Part shown: one piece after another, positions 50,812-59,355 of the stretch | Numbering within the stretch: the first letter of the stretch is position 1 | Layout of the letters: every line of letters begins with the position of its first letter | Assembly: GCF_001613125.1 (NCBI RefSeq) | Contig: NZ_BDBT01000014.1 | Span: 62,001 to 126,000, forward strand | Source of the DNA: Nocardia shimofusensis NBRC 100134 | GTDB taxonomy: Bacteria; Actinomycetota; Actinomycetes; Mycobacteriales; Mycobacteriaceae | Reading direction: 5' to 3' | Length of the DNA: 64,000 bases | The notes under the pieces: model-generated | Databases searched by the model: none | What the model was told of the DNA's origin: nothing | The model's input: only the letters and a program-made list of their open reading frames with translations | Position numbers and translations under genes: made by a program

Positions 50812-51255
50812 CTACTGCCGGGGGACCTCGGCGGCGAGGAACATGTAGCTCTTCTCCTCGGTGCGGGTACGGATGCGCCAGTTGCCCTCGACCCTGGCGA
50901 AGGTGTCCAGGTACCACAGCCCGCACAGCATCATCTGCTGCGCGCCGTCCGGTCCGCCGATCACCATCGGGTTCTGGCACATCGTGCGCCCGGTGGCGGT
51001 GTCGCCGTCGATGGTGAGCGAGGAGTTCGAGATGAGGTGCTGGAAGGCGGGGAAGTGCGGCAGCGTGGCCGACAGGAACGCCTTGGTCGCCGCCAGATCG
51101 CCGGCGGGGCCGCCCATCGCGGTGTAGTCGATATGGGCGTCGGCGGTGAACAACTCGTCGAGCAGATCCCATCGTCGGGTGTCGATGGCATGGGCGTAGC
51201 GGACCATCAGATCCTCGATCTCCAGGCGGTCGGAGATCTCCTGCAATGACAGCAT
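50812..51255 (-). CDS. SnoaL-like / NTF2-fold protein
   Basis: The 147-residue NTF2-like protein has SDRLEIEDLMVRYAHAIDTRRWDLLDELFTADAHIDY at its N-terminus, the typical SnoaL_4 pattern with a His/Asp pocket. Such domains act as small isomerases, hydrolases or ligand binders; no specific activity can be given. It is convergent with the flavoprotein gene. Confidence 0.8.
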   Translation of the reverse strand: MLSLQEISDRLEIEDLMVRYAHAIDTRRWDLLDELFTADAHIDYTAMGGPAGDLAATKAFLSATLPHFPAFQHLISNSSLTIDGDTATGRTMCQNPMVIGGPDGAQQMMLCGLWYLDTFARVEGNWRIRTRTEEKSYMFLAAEVPRQ

Positions 51256-51321
51256 CGGCGTGATTCTGCACTATCGGCGAAGGCGCGGCAGGCAATTCGG
51301 CGACGCGACTATGGTGGGCTG

Positions 51322-52584
51322 ATGAGCACCGACGGTTGTCTCATCGCGCGCCACGGTTGTCCGCCCGCCACCCCGGCAGGCCGGATCGGGCGTGTGCTGA
51401 CGAGCGTGTTCGCGGCTCTGCTGCTGGTGCTGTCGGCGGCGTGCGGCTCCGACGGCGAGGGCCGCGAGCAGCAGGCGTCCCCGCGCGGTGAGGTGGTCTC
51501 GGTGACTCCGATATCGACCATGACCGCTGCCGAAACCACGGAATTCCTCGCCGACCGCACCCTCGAGGCCCCGGTCCGCAACGGCGTCGAAGCCTCCCGT
51601 GTCGAGTATCGAACCATCGACGCGACCGGGCAGCCGACGACGGCAACCGGCCTGCTCGTCCTGCCCGACACCGACGTCGGCGAACTGCGCATCATCAGCT
51701 ACGCGCACGGAACCATCCTGCGCAAGGACGAGGCGCCCTCGGTCGGCGGCGCGAACGATCGGGCCCGCACGATCGCGTTCGCCGCGGGCGGCACCATCGG
51801 CGTCGCCCCCGACTATCTCGGTCTCGGCGAAGGCCCCGGCCGTCACCCCTACGTCCATGCCCCGACCGCGGCCAGCGCCTCCCTGGACCTGCTGCGTGCC
51901 GCTCGCACGCTGGCCGAGGAACGCGGTCACACCGTCGCCCCCGAGGTCTACATCGTCGGCTTCTCCCAGGGTGGCCAGGCCGCCACCGCACTCGCCCGGG
52001 AACTGCACGACAATCCGGACACCGGCTTCGCTGTCGGCGCTCTCTCGGCCGTCAGCGGCCCCTACGACATTCGCGAAGCCCAGACACCCGCCGCGTTCGA
52101 CGGCCGGGTCAGCCCGCGTGCCGCCGTGGTCTACCTCGCCTATTGGATCACCGCGATGAACCCGATCTACCGCGTCTACGACGATCCCTCCGAGGCGTTT
52201 CTGCCGCCCTACGCCGACCACGTCGAGGAACTCTTCGACGGATACCACGGTGTCTTCGACATCGCGGGCCGGCTGCCGGAGACGCCCCAGGAACTGCTCA
52301 CCCCCCGATTCCTGGAGTGGGCGATAGAGCCGACCGGCCCCGCCCTGCAGGCGATGAACGACAGCGACGGCACCTGCGAATGGACCACCGACGCGCCAGT
52401 CCGCCTCTACGCCTCCACCGCCGACCGCAGCGTCCCCGCCACCAATACCGAGGAGTGCCTCGAGACGCTGCGCGGGGAACGCGTCGAGCGCATCGATCTC
52501 ACCCCGATGGACCACGGCGCGACCGCCCGTGCGGCGATCGCGGAGACTGTGCTCTGGTTCGATCGGCTCGTCACCGCCGGGTGA
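51322..52584 (+). CDS. secreted lipase-family lipoprotein
   Basis: The 420-residue exported alpha/beta hydrolase has a hydrophobic N-terminal segment ending in a lipobox-like LSAAC (about residue 41), so it is probably membrane-anchored outside the cell. The nucleophile elbow is GFSQG, the pre-nucleophile region SYAHGTILRKDEAP, and the C-terminal His is in PMDHGATARA. The pattern fits the secretory lipase family (LIP) seen in actinobacteria. A structured region with hairpins follows. Confidence 0.83.
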   Translation: MSTDGCLIARHGCPPATPAGRIGRVLTSVFAALLLVLSAACGSDGEGREQQASPRGEVVSVTPISTMTAAETTEFLADRTLEAPVRNGVEASRVEYRTIDATGQPTTATGLLVLPDTDVGELRIISYAHGTILRKDEAPSVGGANDRARTIAFAAGGTIGVAPDYLGLGEGPGRHPYVHAPTAASASLDLLRAARTLAEERGHTVAPEVYIVGFSQGGQAATALARELHDNPDTGFAVGALSAVSGPYDIREAQTPAAFDGRVSPRAAVVYLAYWITAMNPIYRVYDDPSEAFLPPYADHVEELFDGYHGVFDIAGRLPETPQELLTPRFLEWAIEPTGPALQAMNDSDGTCEWTTDAPVRLYASTADRSVPATNTEECLETLRGERVERIDLTPMDHGATARAAIAETVLWFDRLVTAG

Positions 52585-52617
52585 GAGCTTCGCGTCTCGT
52601 GGAAGTCCGCGTCGTCG

Positions 52618-52745
52618 TGAGAAACGGAAGGTGCCGCCGGATGGGGGAGATCCGGCGGCACCTGATTCGGGTTGCGACTCGCAGGGGGACGAATCGCGTG
52701 CCAGCCGGGGGGAGTAGCTGGCTGATTGCCAGGCTACTCCCGGAG
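52618..52745 (-). ncRNA. candidate small RNA with C-rich hairpin loops (6C-like)
   Basis: On the minus strand the region forms three hairpins. The 5' one (52741-52710) has arms GGGAGTAGC/GCTACTCCC. The middle one (52695-52664) has arms GATTCG/CGAATC and a loop starting TCCCCCT. The 3' one (52662-52630) has perfect 13-bp arms, loop CTCCCCC, and a tail TTCCGTTTCT that looks like a terminator. Two hairpins with C-runs in their loops are the hallmark of the actinobacterial 6C RNA, though here the runs are five Cs rather than six. No promoter was identified. Confidence 0.45.
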
Positions 52746-52873
52746 TCGCATCGCCGCAGCCGTTTTGATCTGATCGAAATCTTCGCCGCGGATGCCGCCG
52801 GTTGTCGGCCGGGAGGGCGCGCGGCGGCGTGCCCGGAGCCGATGGGCGGCACGCTGGCGCCCTGCTTTGCTGT

Positions 52874-52889
52874 TTGCTAAACTATGCAA
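52874..52889. promoter_or_regulatory. palindromic site upstream of arsR-type gene
   Basis: TTGC-TAAACTAT-GCAA lies about 70 bp before the regulator start. The core CTAAACTA recurs at 53345-53352 in front of pckG. It is a plausible ArsR-family operator for both promoters. Confidence 0.5.
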
Positions 52890-52960
52890 TCGACGCCCGC
52901 GATCCGTGCGGCACCGTCCGTCTCGCGGAACCGTCCGCCTATCGAAGGAAGTGGCCGATC

Positions 52961-53290
52961 ATGCCTGGACTGAGCAGGCCGCTCTATCAGATGAAGGCCG
53001 ACTTCTTCAAGACTCTCGGCCACCCCGTCCGCATCCGCGTCCTGGAACTGCTCAGCCAGCGCGAGCACGCGGTGTCGGAGATGCTCGCCGAGATCGGCGT
53101 GGAGGCGGCGAACCTGTCGCAGCAGTTGTCCATCCTGCGCCGCGCCGGCCTGGTGACCGCTCGCCGCGAAGGGCTCTCGGTCACCTACGAACTCGCCACC
53201 TCCGAGGTCGCCCAACTCCTGGCCGCCGCGCGCGCCATCCTCACCGGGGTGGTAGCGGGGCAGGCCGAAGCGCTCGAGCAACTGGCTTAG
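52961..53290 (+). CDS. ArsR family transcriptional regulator
   Basis: The 109-residue winged-helix regulator has FFKTLGHPVRIRVLELLSQ, SEMLAEIGVEAANLSQQLSIL (recognition helix) and RREGLSVTYEL. No Cys residues are present, so it is not a thiolate metal sensor of the ArsR/CmtR type. Similar regulators are often found next to SulP-type transporters. ATG 52961 has GAAGGAAG about 10 nt upstream. It probably acts on the shared motif at its own and the pckG promoter. Confidence 0.85.
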   Translation: MPGLSRPLYQMKADFFKTLGHPVRIRVLELLSQREHAVSEMLAEIGVEAANLSQQLSILRRAGLVTARREGLSVTYELATSEVAQLLAAARAILTGVVAGQAEALEQLA

Positions 53291-53344
53291 CGCGCCTGCC
53301 GGATCCGTGTCAGGGGGCGCCCGCGCCCAATGATTGCAGCTTTT

Positions 53345-53355
53345 CTAAACTAGTT
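53345..53355. promoter_or_regulatory. shared CTAAACTA motif upstream of pckG
   Basis: CTAAACTAGTT contains the 8-mer found in the arsR promoter palindrome and the 8-bp palindrome AACTAGTT. It lies 32-42 bp before the pckG start, where a repressor would block transcription. Confidence 0.45.
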
Positions 53356-53386
53356 ACATTGCATCTTTGTGAAGGAGCGATTCGCC

Positions 53387-55207
53387 ATGACCGATTCCAT
53401 CGCCACCGTGTTTGCGCCGACCACGCATGAGGCGGTGCAGGCGTGGGTGGCCGAGGTCGCCGACCTCACCGCCCCGGCCGAGATCGTCTACTGCGACGGC
53501 TCGCGCGCGGAATGGGACCGGCTCACCGGCCTGCTGGTCGAGAAGGGCACCTTCGTGCCGCTCGAGGCCAAGCCGAACTCCTTCTGGTGCATCTCCGACC
53601 CCGAAGACGTGGCCAGGGTCGAGGACCGCACGTTCATCTGCTCGGAAGACCCCTCCGACGCCGGCCCGACCAACAACTGGGTCGACCCGGTCGACATGCG
53701 CACGGTGATGACCGAGCACTACCGCGGGGCGATGTCCGGTCGCACCATGTACGTGATCGCGTTCTGCATGGGCCCGATCGACGCCGACGACCCGAAGATC
53801 GGCGTGCAGATCACCGACTCGGAATACGTCGCGGTCTCCATGCAGATCATGACCCGCTCCGGCGCGCCGGTGTGGGATCTGCTCGGCGACGGCAGGGACT
53901 TCGTGAAGTGCCTGCATTCGGTCGGCGTCCCGCTGGCGCAGGGCCAGGCCGACGTGCCGTGGCCGTGCGACACCACCAAGTACATCTCGCACTTCCCCGA
54001 ACGCAGGGAGATCTGGAGCTACGGCTCCGGCTACGGCGGCAACGCGCTGCTGGGCAAGAAGTGTTTCGCGCTGCGCATCGCCTCGGTCATCGGCCGCGAC
54101 GAGGGCTGGCTGGCCGAGCACATGCTGATCCTGAAACTGACCTCCCCGCAGGGCAGGACGCACTACATCGCCGCGGCGTTCCCCTCGTCCTGCGGCAAGA
54201 CCAACCTGGCCATGCTCGAGCCCGCACTGCCCGGCTGGAAGGCCGAGACGGTCGGCGACGACATCGCCTGGATGCGTTTCGGCGCCGACGGCAGGCTCTA
54301 CGCGGTGAACCCGGAGGCCGGCTTCTTCGGCGTCGCGCCGGGAACCGGAGCCAAGACCAATCCGAACGCGATCGCCACCATCGAACGCGGCAACTCGATC
54401 TTCACCAATACCGCCCGCACCGACGACGGCGACGTGTGGTGGGAGGGCCTGACCGACGACAAGCCCGCGCACCTGATCGACTGGCGGGGCCGGGACTGGA
54501 CTCCGCAGTCCGGTGTTCCCGCCGCGCACCCCAACTCGCGCTACTGCACCCCGATCGAGCAGTGCCCCTCGGTGGCCCCGGAATGGAACGATCCGGCCGG
54601 CGTGCCGATCTCGGCGATCTTCTTCGGCGGCCGTCGCGCCACCACCATCCCGCTGATCGCCGAATCCTTCGACTGGAACCACGGCGTGTTCACCGCCTCG
54701 GTGCTCTCCTCGGAGACCACCGCCGCGGCCGCCGGCGCGGTCGGTGTGGTGCGGCGTGACCCGATGGCGATGCTGCCGTTCCTGGGGTACCACGTCGGCG
54801 ACTACTTCGCGCACTGGCTGTCGATGGCGCAGCGCGAGGGCGCGCAGCTGCCGAAGATCTTCCAGGTCAACTGGTTCCGTCGCAGCCCGGAGGGCGCGTT
54901 CCTGTGGCCCGGCTTCGGTGACAACGTGCGCGTGCTCGAGTGGGCGCTGAACCGTCTGGACGGCACGGCCGAGGCCGAGTGGACGCCGATCGGCAATGTG
55001 CCCACCGTCGGGTCGCTGGATCTGTCCGGCCTGGACGAGCAGGAGCGGGAACTGGCCGCCCAAGCGCTGGCCGTCGACATCGACGAATGGGTGAACGAGA
55101 CCCGATCCATCGACGAGTGGTACGCCACCATCGGCGGCAACCGGTTGCCCGAGGAACTGCGCGAGCAGCTCGCGGCGCTGAAATTGCGTCTGGCGGCCAG
55201 GAGATGA
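53387..55207 (+). CDS. pckG: phosphoenolpyruvate carboxykinase (GTP)
   Basis: The 606-residue GTP-type PEPCK interconverts oxaloacetate and PEP, the first committed step of gluconeogenesis. The kinase P-loop is FPSSCGKTNLAM with the reactive Cys, and metal-binding and substrate residues lie in VGDDIAWMRF, SGVPAAHPNSRYCTP and FNWNHG-like ESFDWNHGVF. The length is usual for actinobacteria. GAAGGAG precedes ATG 53387. A SulP transporter gene starts at its stop codon, and an ArsR gene lies upstream. Confidence 0.96.
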   Translation: MTDSIATVFAPTTHEAVQAWVAEVADLTAPAEIVYCDGSRAEWDRLTGLLVEKGTFVPLEAKPNSFWCISDPEDVARVEDRTFICSEDPSDAGPTNNWVDPVDMRTVMTEHYRGAMSGRTMYVIAFCMGPIDADDPKIGVQITDSEYVAVSMQIMTRSGAPVWDLLGDGRDFVKCLHSVGVPLAQGQADVPWPCDTTKYISHFPERREIWSYGSGYGGNALLGKKCFALRIASVIGRDEGWLAEHMLILKLTSPQGRTHYIAAAFPSSCGKTNLAMLEPALPGWKAETVGDDIAWMRFGADGRLYAVNPEAGFFGVAPGTGAKTNPNAIATIERGNSIFTNTARTDDGDVWWEGLTDDKPAHLIDWRGRDWTPQSGVPAAHPNSRYCTPIEQCPSVAPEWNDPAGVPISAIFFGGRRATTIPLIAESFDWNHGVFTASVLSSETTAAAAGAVGVVRRDPMAMLPFLGYHVGDYFAHWLSMAQREGAQLPKIFQVNWFRRSPEGAFLWPGFGDNVRVLEWALNRLDGTAEAEWTPIGNVPTVGSLDLSGLDEQERELAAQALAVDIDEWVNETRSIDEWYATIGGNRLPEELREQLAALKLRLAARR

Positions 55208-55209
55208 GC

Positions 55210-56871
55210 ATGCGCGCACTGTTGCCCTCGTGGTCGGAGTGGCGTCCCGCCGTCCGCGCGCCCGGCGCGGACCTGATGGCCGGGCTCATGGTCGCGCTGG
55301 TCGCCTTGCCGCTGGCGCTCGGTTTCGGCATCAGCTCCGGCCTGGGCGCGGCCGCGGGCCTGGCCACCGCGGTCATCGCCGGTGCGATCGCCGCGGTCTT
55401 CGGTGGCTCCCGGTTCCAGGTGTCCGGCCCGACCGGCGCGATGACGGTCGTGCTGGTGCCGATCTTCCATCAGCACGGCGCGAGTGGCGTGCTGACCGTG
55501 GGGTTGATGGCAGGCGTGGTCCTGGTGGTGCTGGCCCTCGCACGCGTCGGCCGGGCGGTGCGCTACATGCCCGCTCCGGTGATCGAGGGGTTCACCGCGG
55601 GTATCGCGGTGGTCATCGCGCTGCAGCAGTTCCCCGCGGCTCTGGGCATCGAGCACACCGAGGGCGAGAAGGTGTGGCAGGTCGCCTTCGACGCTGTGCG
55701 TGAGTTCCTCACCCACCCCCACCTCACCTCCCTGGTGACGGCTCTGGTGGTCGCGGCGGCGGTGCTCGTCGGCGGCCGCTACCTGCGGCGGCTACCCATG
55801 GCGCTGCTCGCGGTGGCCGCGGCCACCGTGGCGGCTCAGGTCTTCGACCTGGACCTCCTCGCGATCGGCGCGATCCCCGCCGGATTGCCCGCTCCCAGCC
55901 TCGAATTCGTCTCCTTCGACCAGTTGGGCACGCTGATCGGCCCGGCGCTGGCCGTGGCGGCACTGGCCGCGCTCGAGTCGCTGCTGTCGGCGACCGCGGC
56001 GGACTCGATGGCGGTCGGCACCCGCCACGACCCCGACCGGGAACTGCTCGGACAGGGCCTGGCCAATATCGCCGCTCCGATGTTCGGCGGTGTCCCGGCC
56101 ACCGGCGCGATCGCCCGTACCGCCGTCAACGTGCGCGCCGGCGCTCGCACCCGGATGGCCGCGCTGTTCCACGCCGTGGTGCTCGCCGCCATCATCTACC
56201 TGGCCGCGCCGCTGGTCGCCCACATCCCACTGGCCGCCCTGGCGGGCGTGCTGCTGGCCACCACCGTGCGGATGGTCGAAACCGCGTCTCTGGCCGCGAT
56301 CGCCCGCGCTTCCCGAGGTGACGCGGTCATCATGGTGATCACCTTCGGCGTCACCGTCGCCACCGATCTGGTCACCGCCGTCGCGGTCGGCGTCGCGATC
56401 GCCATCGCACTCGCGCTGCGATCGGTCGCCAAGGAGGCGCGGCTGCAGCAGGTTCCGCTCGACCTGCCCGCCGCCGACACCGAGCACCTCGCCGAAGAGC
56501 ACCGTCTGCTGCACGACCACATCGTGGCCTACCGCATCGACGGACCGCTGTTCTTCGCCGCCGCCCACCGCTTCCTGCTGGAACTGACCGAGGTGGCCGA
56601 TGTCAAGGTCGTCATCCTGCGGATGTCGCAGATCACCGCTCTCGACACCACCGGCGCTCTCGTGCTCGCCGACGCCATCGGCAAGCTCGAACACCGCCAC
56701 ATCACGGTGCTGATGTCCGGCCTGCGCGAGGACCACCGCCGCCGGCTCGCCGCCATCGGCGCCCTCCCCGCGGGTGGCGACGACCAGATCTTCGACAACA
56801 CCCCCGACGCCATCGCCTACGCCCGTGATCACCTGACCCCGACCACCTCCGTCGGGGAGCCCGTCGGCTGA
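55210..56871 (+). CDS. SulP family anion transporter
   Basis: The 553-residue SulP/SLC26 transporter has an N-terminal 12-14-helix transport domain (ADLMAGLMVALVALPLALGFG, FQVSGPTGAMTVVL, ESLLSATAADSM, ANIAAPMFGGVPATGAIART) and a C-terminal STAS domain from about residue 435 (VVILRMSQITALDTTGAL). Sulfate, bicarbonate or dicarboxylates are possible substrates. AGGAG lies 6 nt before ATG 55210; ATG 55204 would overlap the pckG stop. Coupling to PEPCK, which makes or uses CO2/HCO3-, makes bicarbonate or C4-dicarboxylate transport worth considering. Confidence 0.88.
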   Translation: MRALLPSWSEWRPAVRAPGADLMAGLMVALVALPLALGFGISSGLGAAAGLATAVIAGAIAAVFGGSRFQVSGPTGAMTVVLVPIFHQHGASGVLTVGLMAGVVLVVLALARVGRAVRYMPAPVIEGFTAGIAVVIALQQFPAALGIEHTEGEKVWQVAFDAVREFLTHPHLTSLVTALVVAAAVLVGGRYLRRLPMALLAVAAATVAAQVFDLDLLAIGAIPAGLPAPSLEFVSFDQLGTLIGPALAVAALAALESLLSATAADSMAVGTRHDPDRELLGQGLANIAAPMFGGVPATGAIARTAVNVRAGARTRMAALFHAVVLAAIIYLAAPLVAHIPLAALAGVLLATTVRMVETASLAAIARASRGDAVIMVITFGVTVATDLVTAVAVGVAIAIALALRSVAKEARLQQVPLDLPAADTEHLAEEHRLLHDHIVAYRIDGPLFFAAAHRFLLELTEVADVKVVILRMSQITALDTTGALVLADAIGKLEHRHITVLMSGLREDHRRRLAAIGALPAGGDDQIFDNTPDAIAYARDHLTPTTSVGEPVG

Positions 56872-56879
56872 GCGCCCGG

Positions 56880-56918
56880 ATGCCCGGTGCGACGCTGCCC
56901 CACCGTCGCACCGGGCAT
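56880..56918 (+). terminator. terminator after the SulP gene
   Basis: A perfect 15-bp stem (ATGCCCGGTGCGACG with CGTCGCACCGGGCAT) around a 9-nt loop starts 9 bp after the SulP stop codon. No T-tract follows, which is usual in this GC range. It closes the arsR-pckG-sulP region and faces the minus-strand racemase gene. Confidence 0.8.
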
Positions 56919-57024
56919 GCGCCGGCGTCTCGGTCCTGCCGGGCGCCGGGGCTCGGCGAGTTCTTCCCGGTCCCCGAACCACCGGTTCGGACGGAATGCC
57001 TCGCGGCGCCGAGTTGCCGCGGCC

Positions 57025-57771
57025 TCAGTGTTCCCGAAGCAGCGAGCCCGCGCCCATGGGCACCCGGTCGTCGAAACCGTGCTCGCGCAGCGCGTGCCAC
57101 AGGGTGGCCGCGTTGATGGCGACCACCGGCTTGCCGAGTTCGGCTTCGAGTGCGTCGGCTTGTGCGACGAAGGACAAGTTGGTGCCGACCTGGACGATGG
57201 CGTCGGCGTCGGCGCTGTCGATGTCGGTGACCGCATCGCGGATGCGTTCGGGGGTTTCGCGGGCGATCTGCTGGGCGGTGGGGCAGCGCAGGCCGGTGAT
57301 CGCGGTGACCTCGAAGCCTGCCTCGGTGAAGAAGCGGGCGACTTCCTTGTCGGCGATGGGCTGGTAGGGGGAGAAGACCGCGATGCGGCGGCACCCGAGT
57401 TCGTGCAGGGCGGCACGGCAGGCCGAGGCGCCGGTGGTGACCGGTAGGCCGGTGCGCTCGCGCAGGCGCTGTTCGAAGGAGGTGTTGCCTTCCACTCCGC
57501 CCCAGAAGGTTTCCGCGGACATGCCCATGACCATGCGATCGGGTTCGGCGGTGAGCACATCGCGCACGGCGGTGTCGATGGAGGCGCGGATCTGGCCGAG
57601 CAGGGCCTGGAAGTCCTCGTCGTCGCCCATCACCGGGTTCGGTATGTACATGGAGCCGGCCCGGTAGCTGATGCCCGGCAGACCCGCGCGCCAATAGTCG
57701 TGCTCGACAACGGTATTGGTGCTGGGGACGATGACTCCGAAGACGGCGCGGGGGCCGACGACATTGGTCAC
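57025..57771 (-). CDS. maleate isomerase / Asp-Glu racemase superfamily protein
   Basis: The 248-residue protein starts with GVIVPSTNTVVEHDY, the maleate cis-trans isomerase / arylmalonate decarboxylase pattern. The positions where the two catalytic Cys residues are expected read MGMSAETFWGG (Ser) and VGTNLSFVAQ (Asn). Cys residues occur only elsewhere (SACRAALHELGC, LRCPTAQQ). It may be an isomerase or racemase using a different mechanism, or a decarboxylase. Its start overlaps the TetR stop by 4 bp, so the two are cotranscribed. Confidence 0.75.
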   Translation of the reverse strand: MTNVVGPRAVFGVIVPSTNTVVEHDYWRAGLPGISYRAGSMYIPNPVMGDDEDFQALLGQIRASIDTAVRDVLTAEPDRMVMGMSAETFWGGVEGNTSFEQRLRERTGLPVTTGASACRAALHELGCRRIAVFSPYQPIADKEVARFFTEAGFEVTAITGLRCPTAQQIARETPERIRDAVTDIDSADADAIVQVGTNLSFVAQADALEAELGKPVVAINAATLWHALREHGFDDRVPMGAGSLLREH

Positions 57772-58364
57772 GGGACGTTCTCCTCGATTTCCCGGGTCCG
57801 GGCGATGCGCTGGGTCCGGGCCAGGACGTGACCGACCGCGCGGTGGGCCCGGTCGCGGTCGACCGCGTGGTCGAGCAACAGCGCCTCGACCAGCAGCGGC
57901 GAGACGATCGTCATGGCCGCTTCCTCGATGTAGTCCTCGTCGGTGGTGCCGTGCGCGTGGAACGCGGCGTGGAAGGGCGTCAACAGATCCTCGACGTAGC
58001 GCAGGCGCAACTCGGTGCAGGAGGGATCGGTGGCCGAGGCGGTGACCAGTGCGCGCAGGAAGGCGCCGACGGGCTTGTCGCGCAACCGATCACACAGCAG
58101 ATCGACCGCGGCGTGCAGATCGGCGGCGAGGTCGCCGCTGGGCCGGGCCGGCGGATCGGGGGCGACGGCGATGAGCGCGGCGAGGAAGTCCCGCGGCGTG
58201 GGCCAGTGCCGGTAGACGGTGGACCGGGCCACTCCCGTGACGGAATGCAGCCGCGCGGGAGTCAGGGCGTTCGCGCCCTCGGTGAGGAGCAGTTCGAGCG
58301 CGGCGGTGAGCACGATCGCCTCGGTGTCGGCGGCAGGTCCGGCGGGTCGTCCTGGTCTGGTCAC
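57768..58364 (-). CDS. TetR family transcriptional regulator
   Basis: The 198-residue regulator has an N-terminal HTH (TPARLHSVTGVARSTVYRHW, about residues 35-54) and a helical C-terminal domain. It starts at GTG 58364 without a ribosome-binding site and may be translated from a leaderless mRNA. It is divergent from the cupin-amidohydrolase-isochorismatase genes and likely controls both directions through the operator at 58374-58388. Confidence 0.85.
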   Translation of the reverse strand: MTRPGRPAGPAADTEAIVLTAALELLLTEGANALTPARLHSVTGVARSTVYRHWPTPRDFLAALIAVAPDPPARPSGDLAADLHAAVDLLCDRLRDKPVGAFLRALVTASATDPSCTELRLRYVEDLLTPFHAAFHAHGTTDEDYIEEAAMTIVSPLLVEALLLDHAVDRDRAHRAVGHVLARTQRIARTREIEENVP

Positions 58365-58373
58365 GGATTTAAC

Positions 58374-58388
58374 GATACATCTTGTGTC
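58374..58388. promoter_or_regulatory. probable TetR operator of the amidohydrolase cluster
   Basis: GATACA-TCT-TGTGTC is a near-perfect inverted repeat immediately upstream of the TetR gene. A third half-site TGTATC occurs at 58412-58417. The whole 58365-58447 gap is AT-rich compared with its surroundings, as expected for a divergent promoter. Confidence 0.55.
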
Positions 58389-58447
58389 TGAAATTATTAA
58401 TTGCTACGTTCTGTATCGGAAAGCCGGAGTCATCCCAGGAGGCCGCC

Positions 58448-59341
58448 ATGCGCGCCCATGTCGAAATCATCGACGAAAAAGACCTGATCTGGCACGTTGC
58501 CGAATTCCGGCACGCGACGGGCACCGCCGAGCAACGCAATCTCAGCTACGACGAGGAAGACGGATCCGCCTCGCTGAAGGTGCGATTCACCAGTGACTGG
58601 TCCCGGCCCGCCGGCGTGCACCACGCCGAGACCGAGTGGTACGTGCTCTCGGGCAGCGTGACGATCGGCGACACCGAACTCGGCGCGCAGGGGTACTGGC
58701 ACGCGCCGATCGGCGTGCTGACGCCGGCCCTCGCGGTCGCCGAGGGCACCGAGATCCTGCTGTTCCGTGAAGGGGCGGCCTGGCAGTTCGACCCGGCCGA
58801 CGCCGGCTGGGACACCGTCCGTCCCGACCAGCAACTCGTCGTCCTGAACACCGCCGAGATGCCGTGGATCGATGTGAAGGACGGCAGCCCGATGCGTTTC
58901 GATCTGGGCGGCACGCCGGTGCCCGGCCTCTACATCAAGCTGCTGCACCGCGACGTGACCACCGGCTTCTACACCCGGCTGATCAAGGCCAAGCCGGGCT
59001 GGCGCGAAGTGCCGCTGGCCCATCACCCCTGCAGCGAGGAGGCGTACTGCCTCGACGGCGGATTCGAGTACAACTACGGAAAGATGTGGCCCGGCGCGTA
59101 TTTCTGGCGGCCCGCGCTGATCCGGCACGGCGACTTCACCGCCGACGCCGACAAGGGCTGCACCTGGCTGCTGCGCTCGGACGCCGACCTCGTGGACTGG
59201 TACACCGACAACTCCCGCGTCGTCATGACCGGTGACCCCACCAACTGGGGTGCGGGCTACCCCGGCACCATGGCGCCCGCCTACGTCCAGCCGGTCCGGT
59301 CCCGCTCGATCGGGCCGTGGACCGACCCCGGCTACCAGTGA
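58448..59341 (+). CDS. bicupin (DUF4437-like) protein
   Basis: The 297-residue protein has two cupin-type halves. The first has VHHAETEWYVLSGSVTIGDTE and the second PLAHHPCSEEAYCLDGGFEY with HG in RHGDF. His/Glu residues suitable for metal binding are present in both halves. Its role is unknown; such proteins occur in catabolic operons as dioxygenase-like or lyase-like enzymes. AGGAGG precedes ATG 58448. It is the first gene of a three-gene operon. Confidence 0.75.
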   Translation: MRAHVEIIDEKDLIWHVAEFRHATGTAEQRNLSYDEEDGSASLKVRFTSDWSRPAGVHHAETEWYVLSGSVTIGDTELGAQGYWHAPIGVLTPALAVAEGTEILLFREGAAWQFDPADAGWDTVRPDQQLVVLNTAEMPWIDVKDGSPMRFDLGGTPVPGLYIKLLHRDVTTGFYTRLIKAKPGWREVPLAHHPCSEEAYCLDGGFEYNYGKMWPGAYFWRPALIRHGDFTADADKGCTWLLRSDADLVDWYTDNSRVVMTGDPTNWGAGYPGTMAPAYVQPVRSRSIGPWTDPGYQ

Positions 59342-59355
59342 AAACGGAGTGCAAG

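Larger units (their letters stand above)
52585..52960. other. intergenic region with three hairpins and a promoter palindrome
   Basis: This 376-bp region between the lipase and ArsR genes has no convincing protein gene. It holds hairpins at 52630-52662, 52664-52695 and 52710-52741, described below as a candidate minus-strand small RNA, and an AT-rich palindrome at 52874-52889 just before arsR. The first hairpin may also end lipase transcription. Confidence 0.6.
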
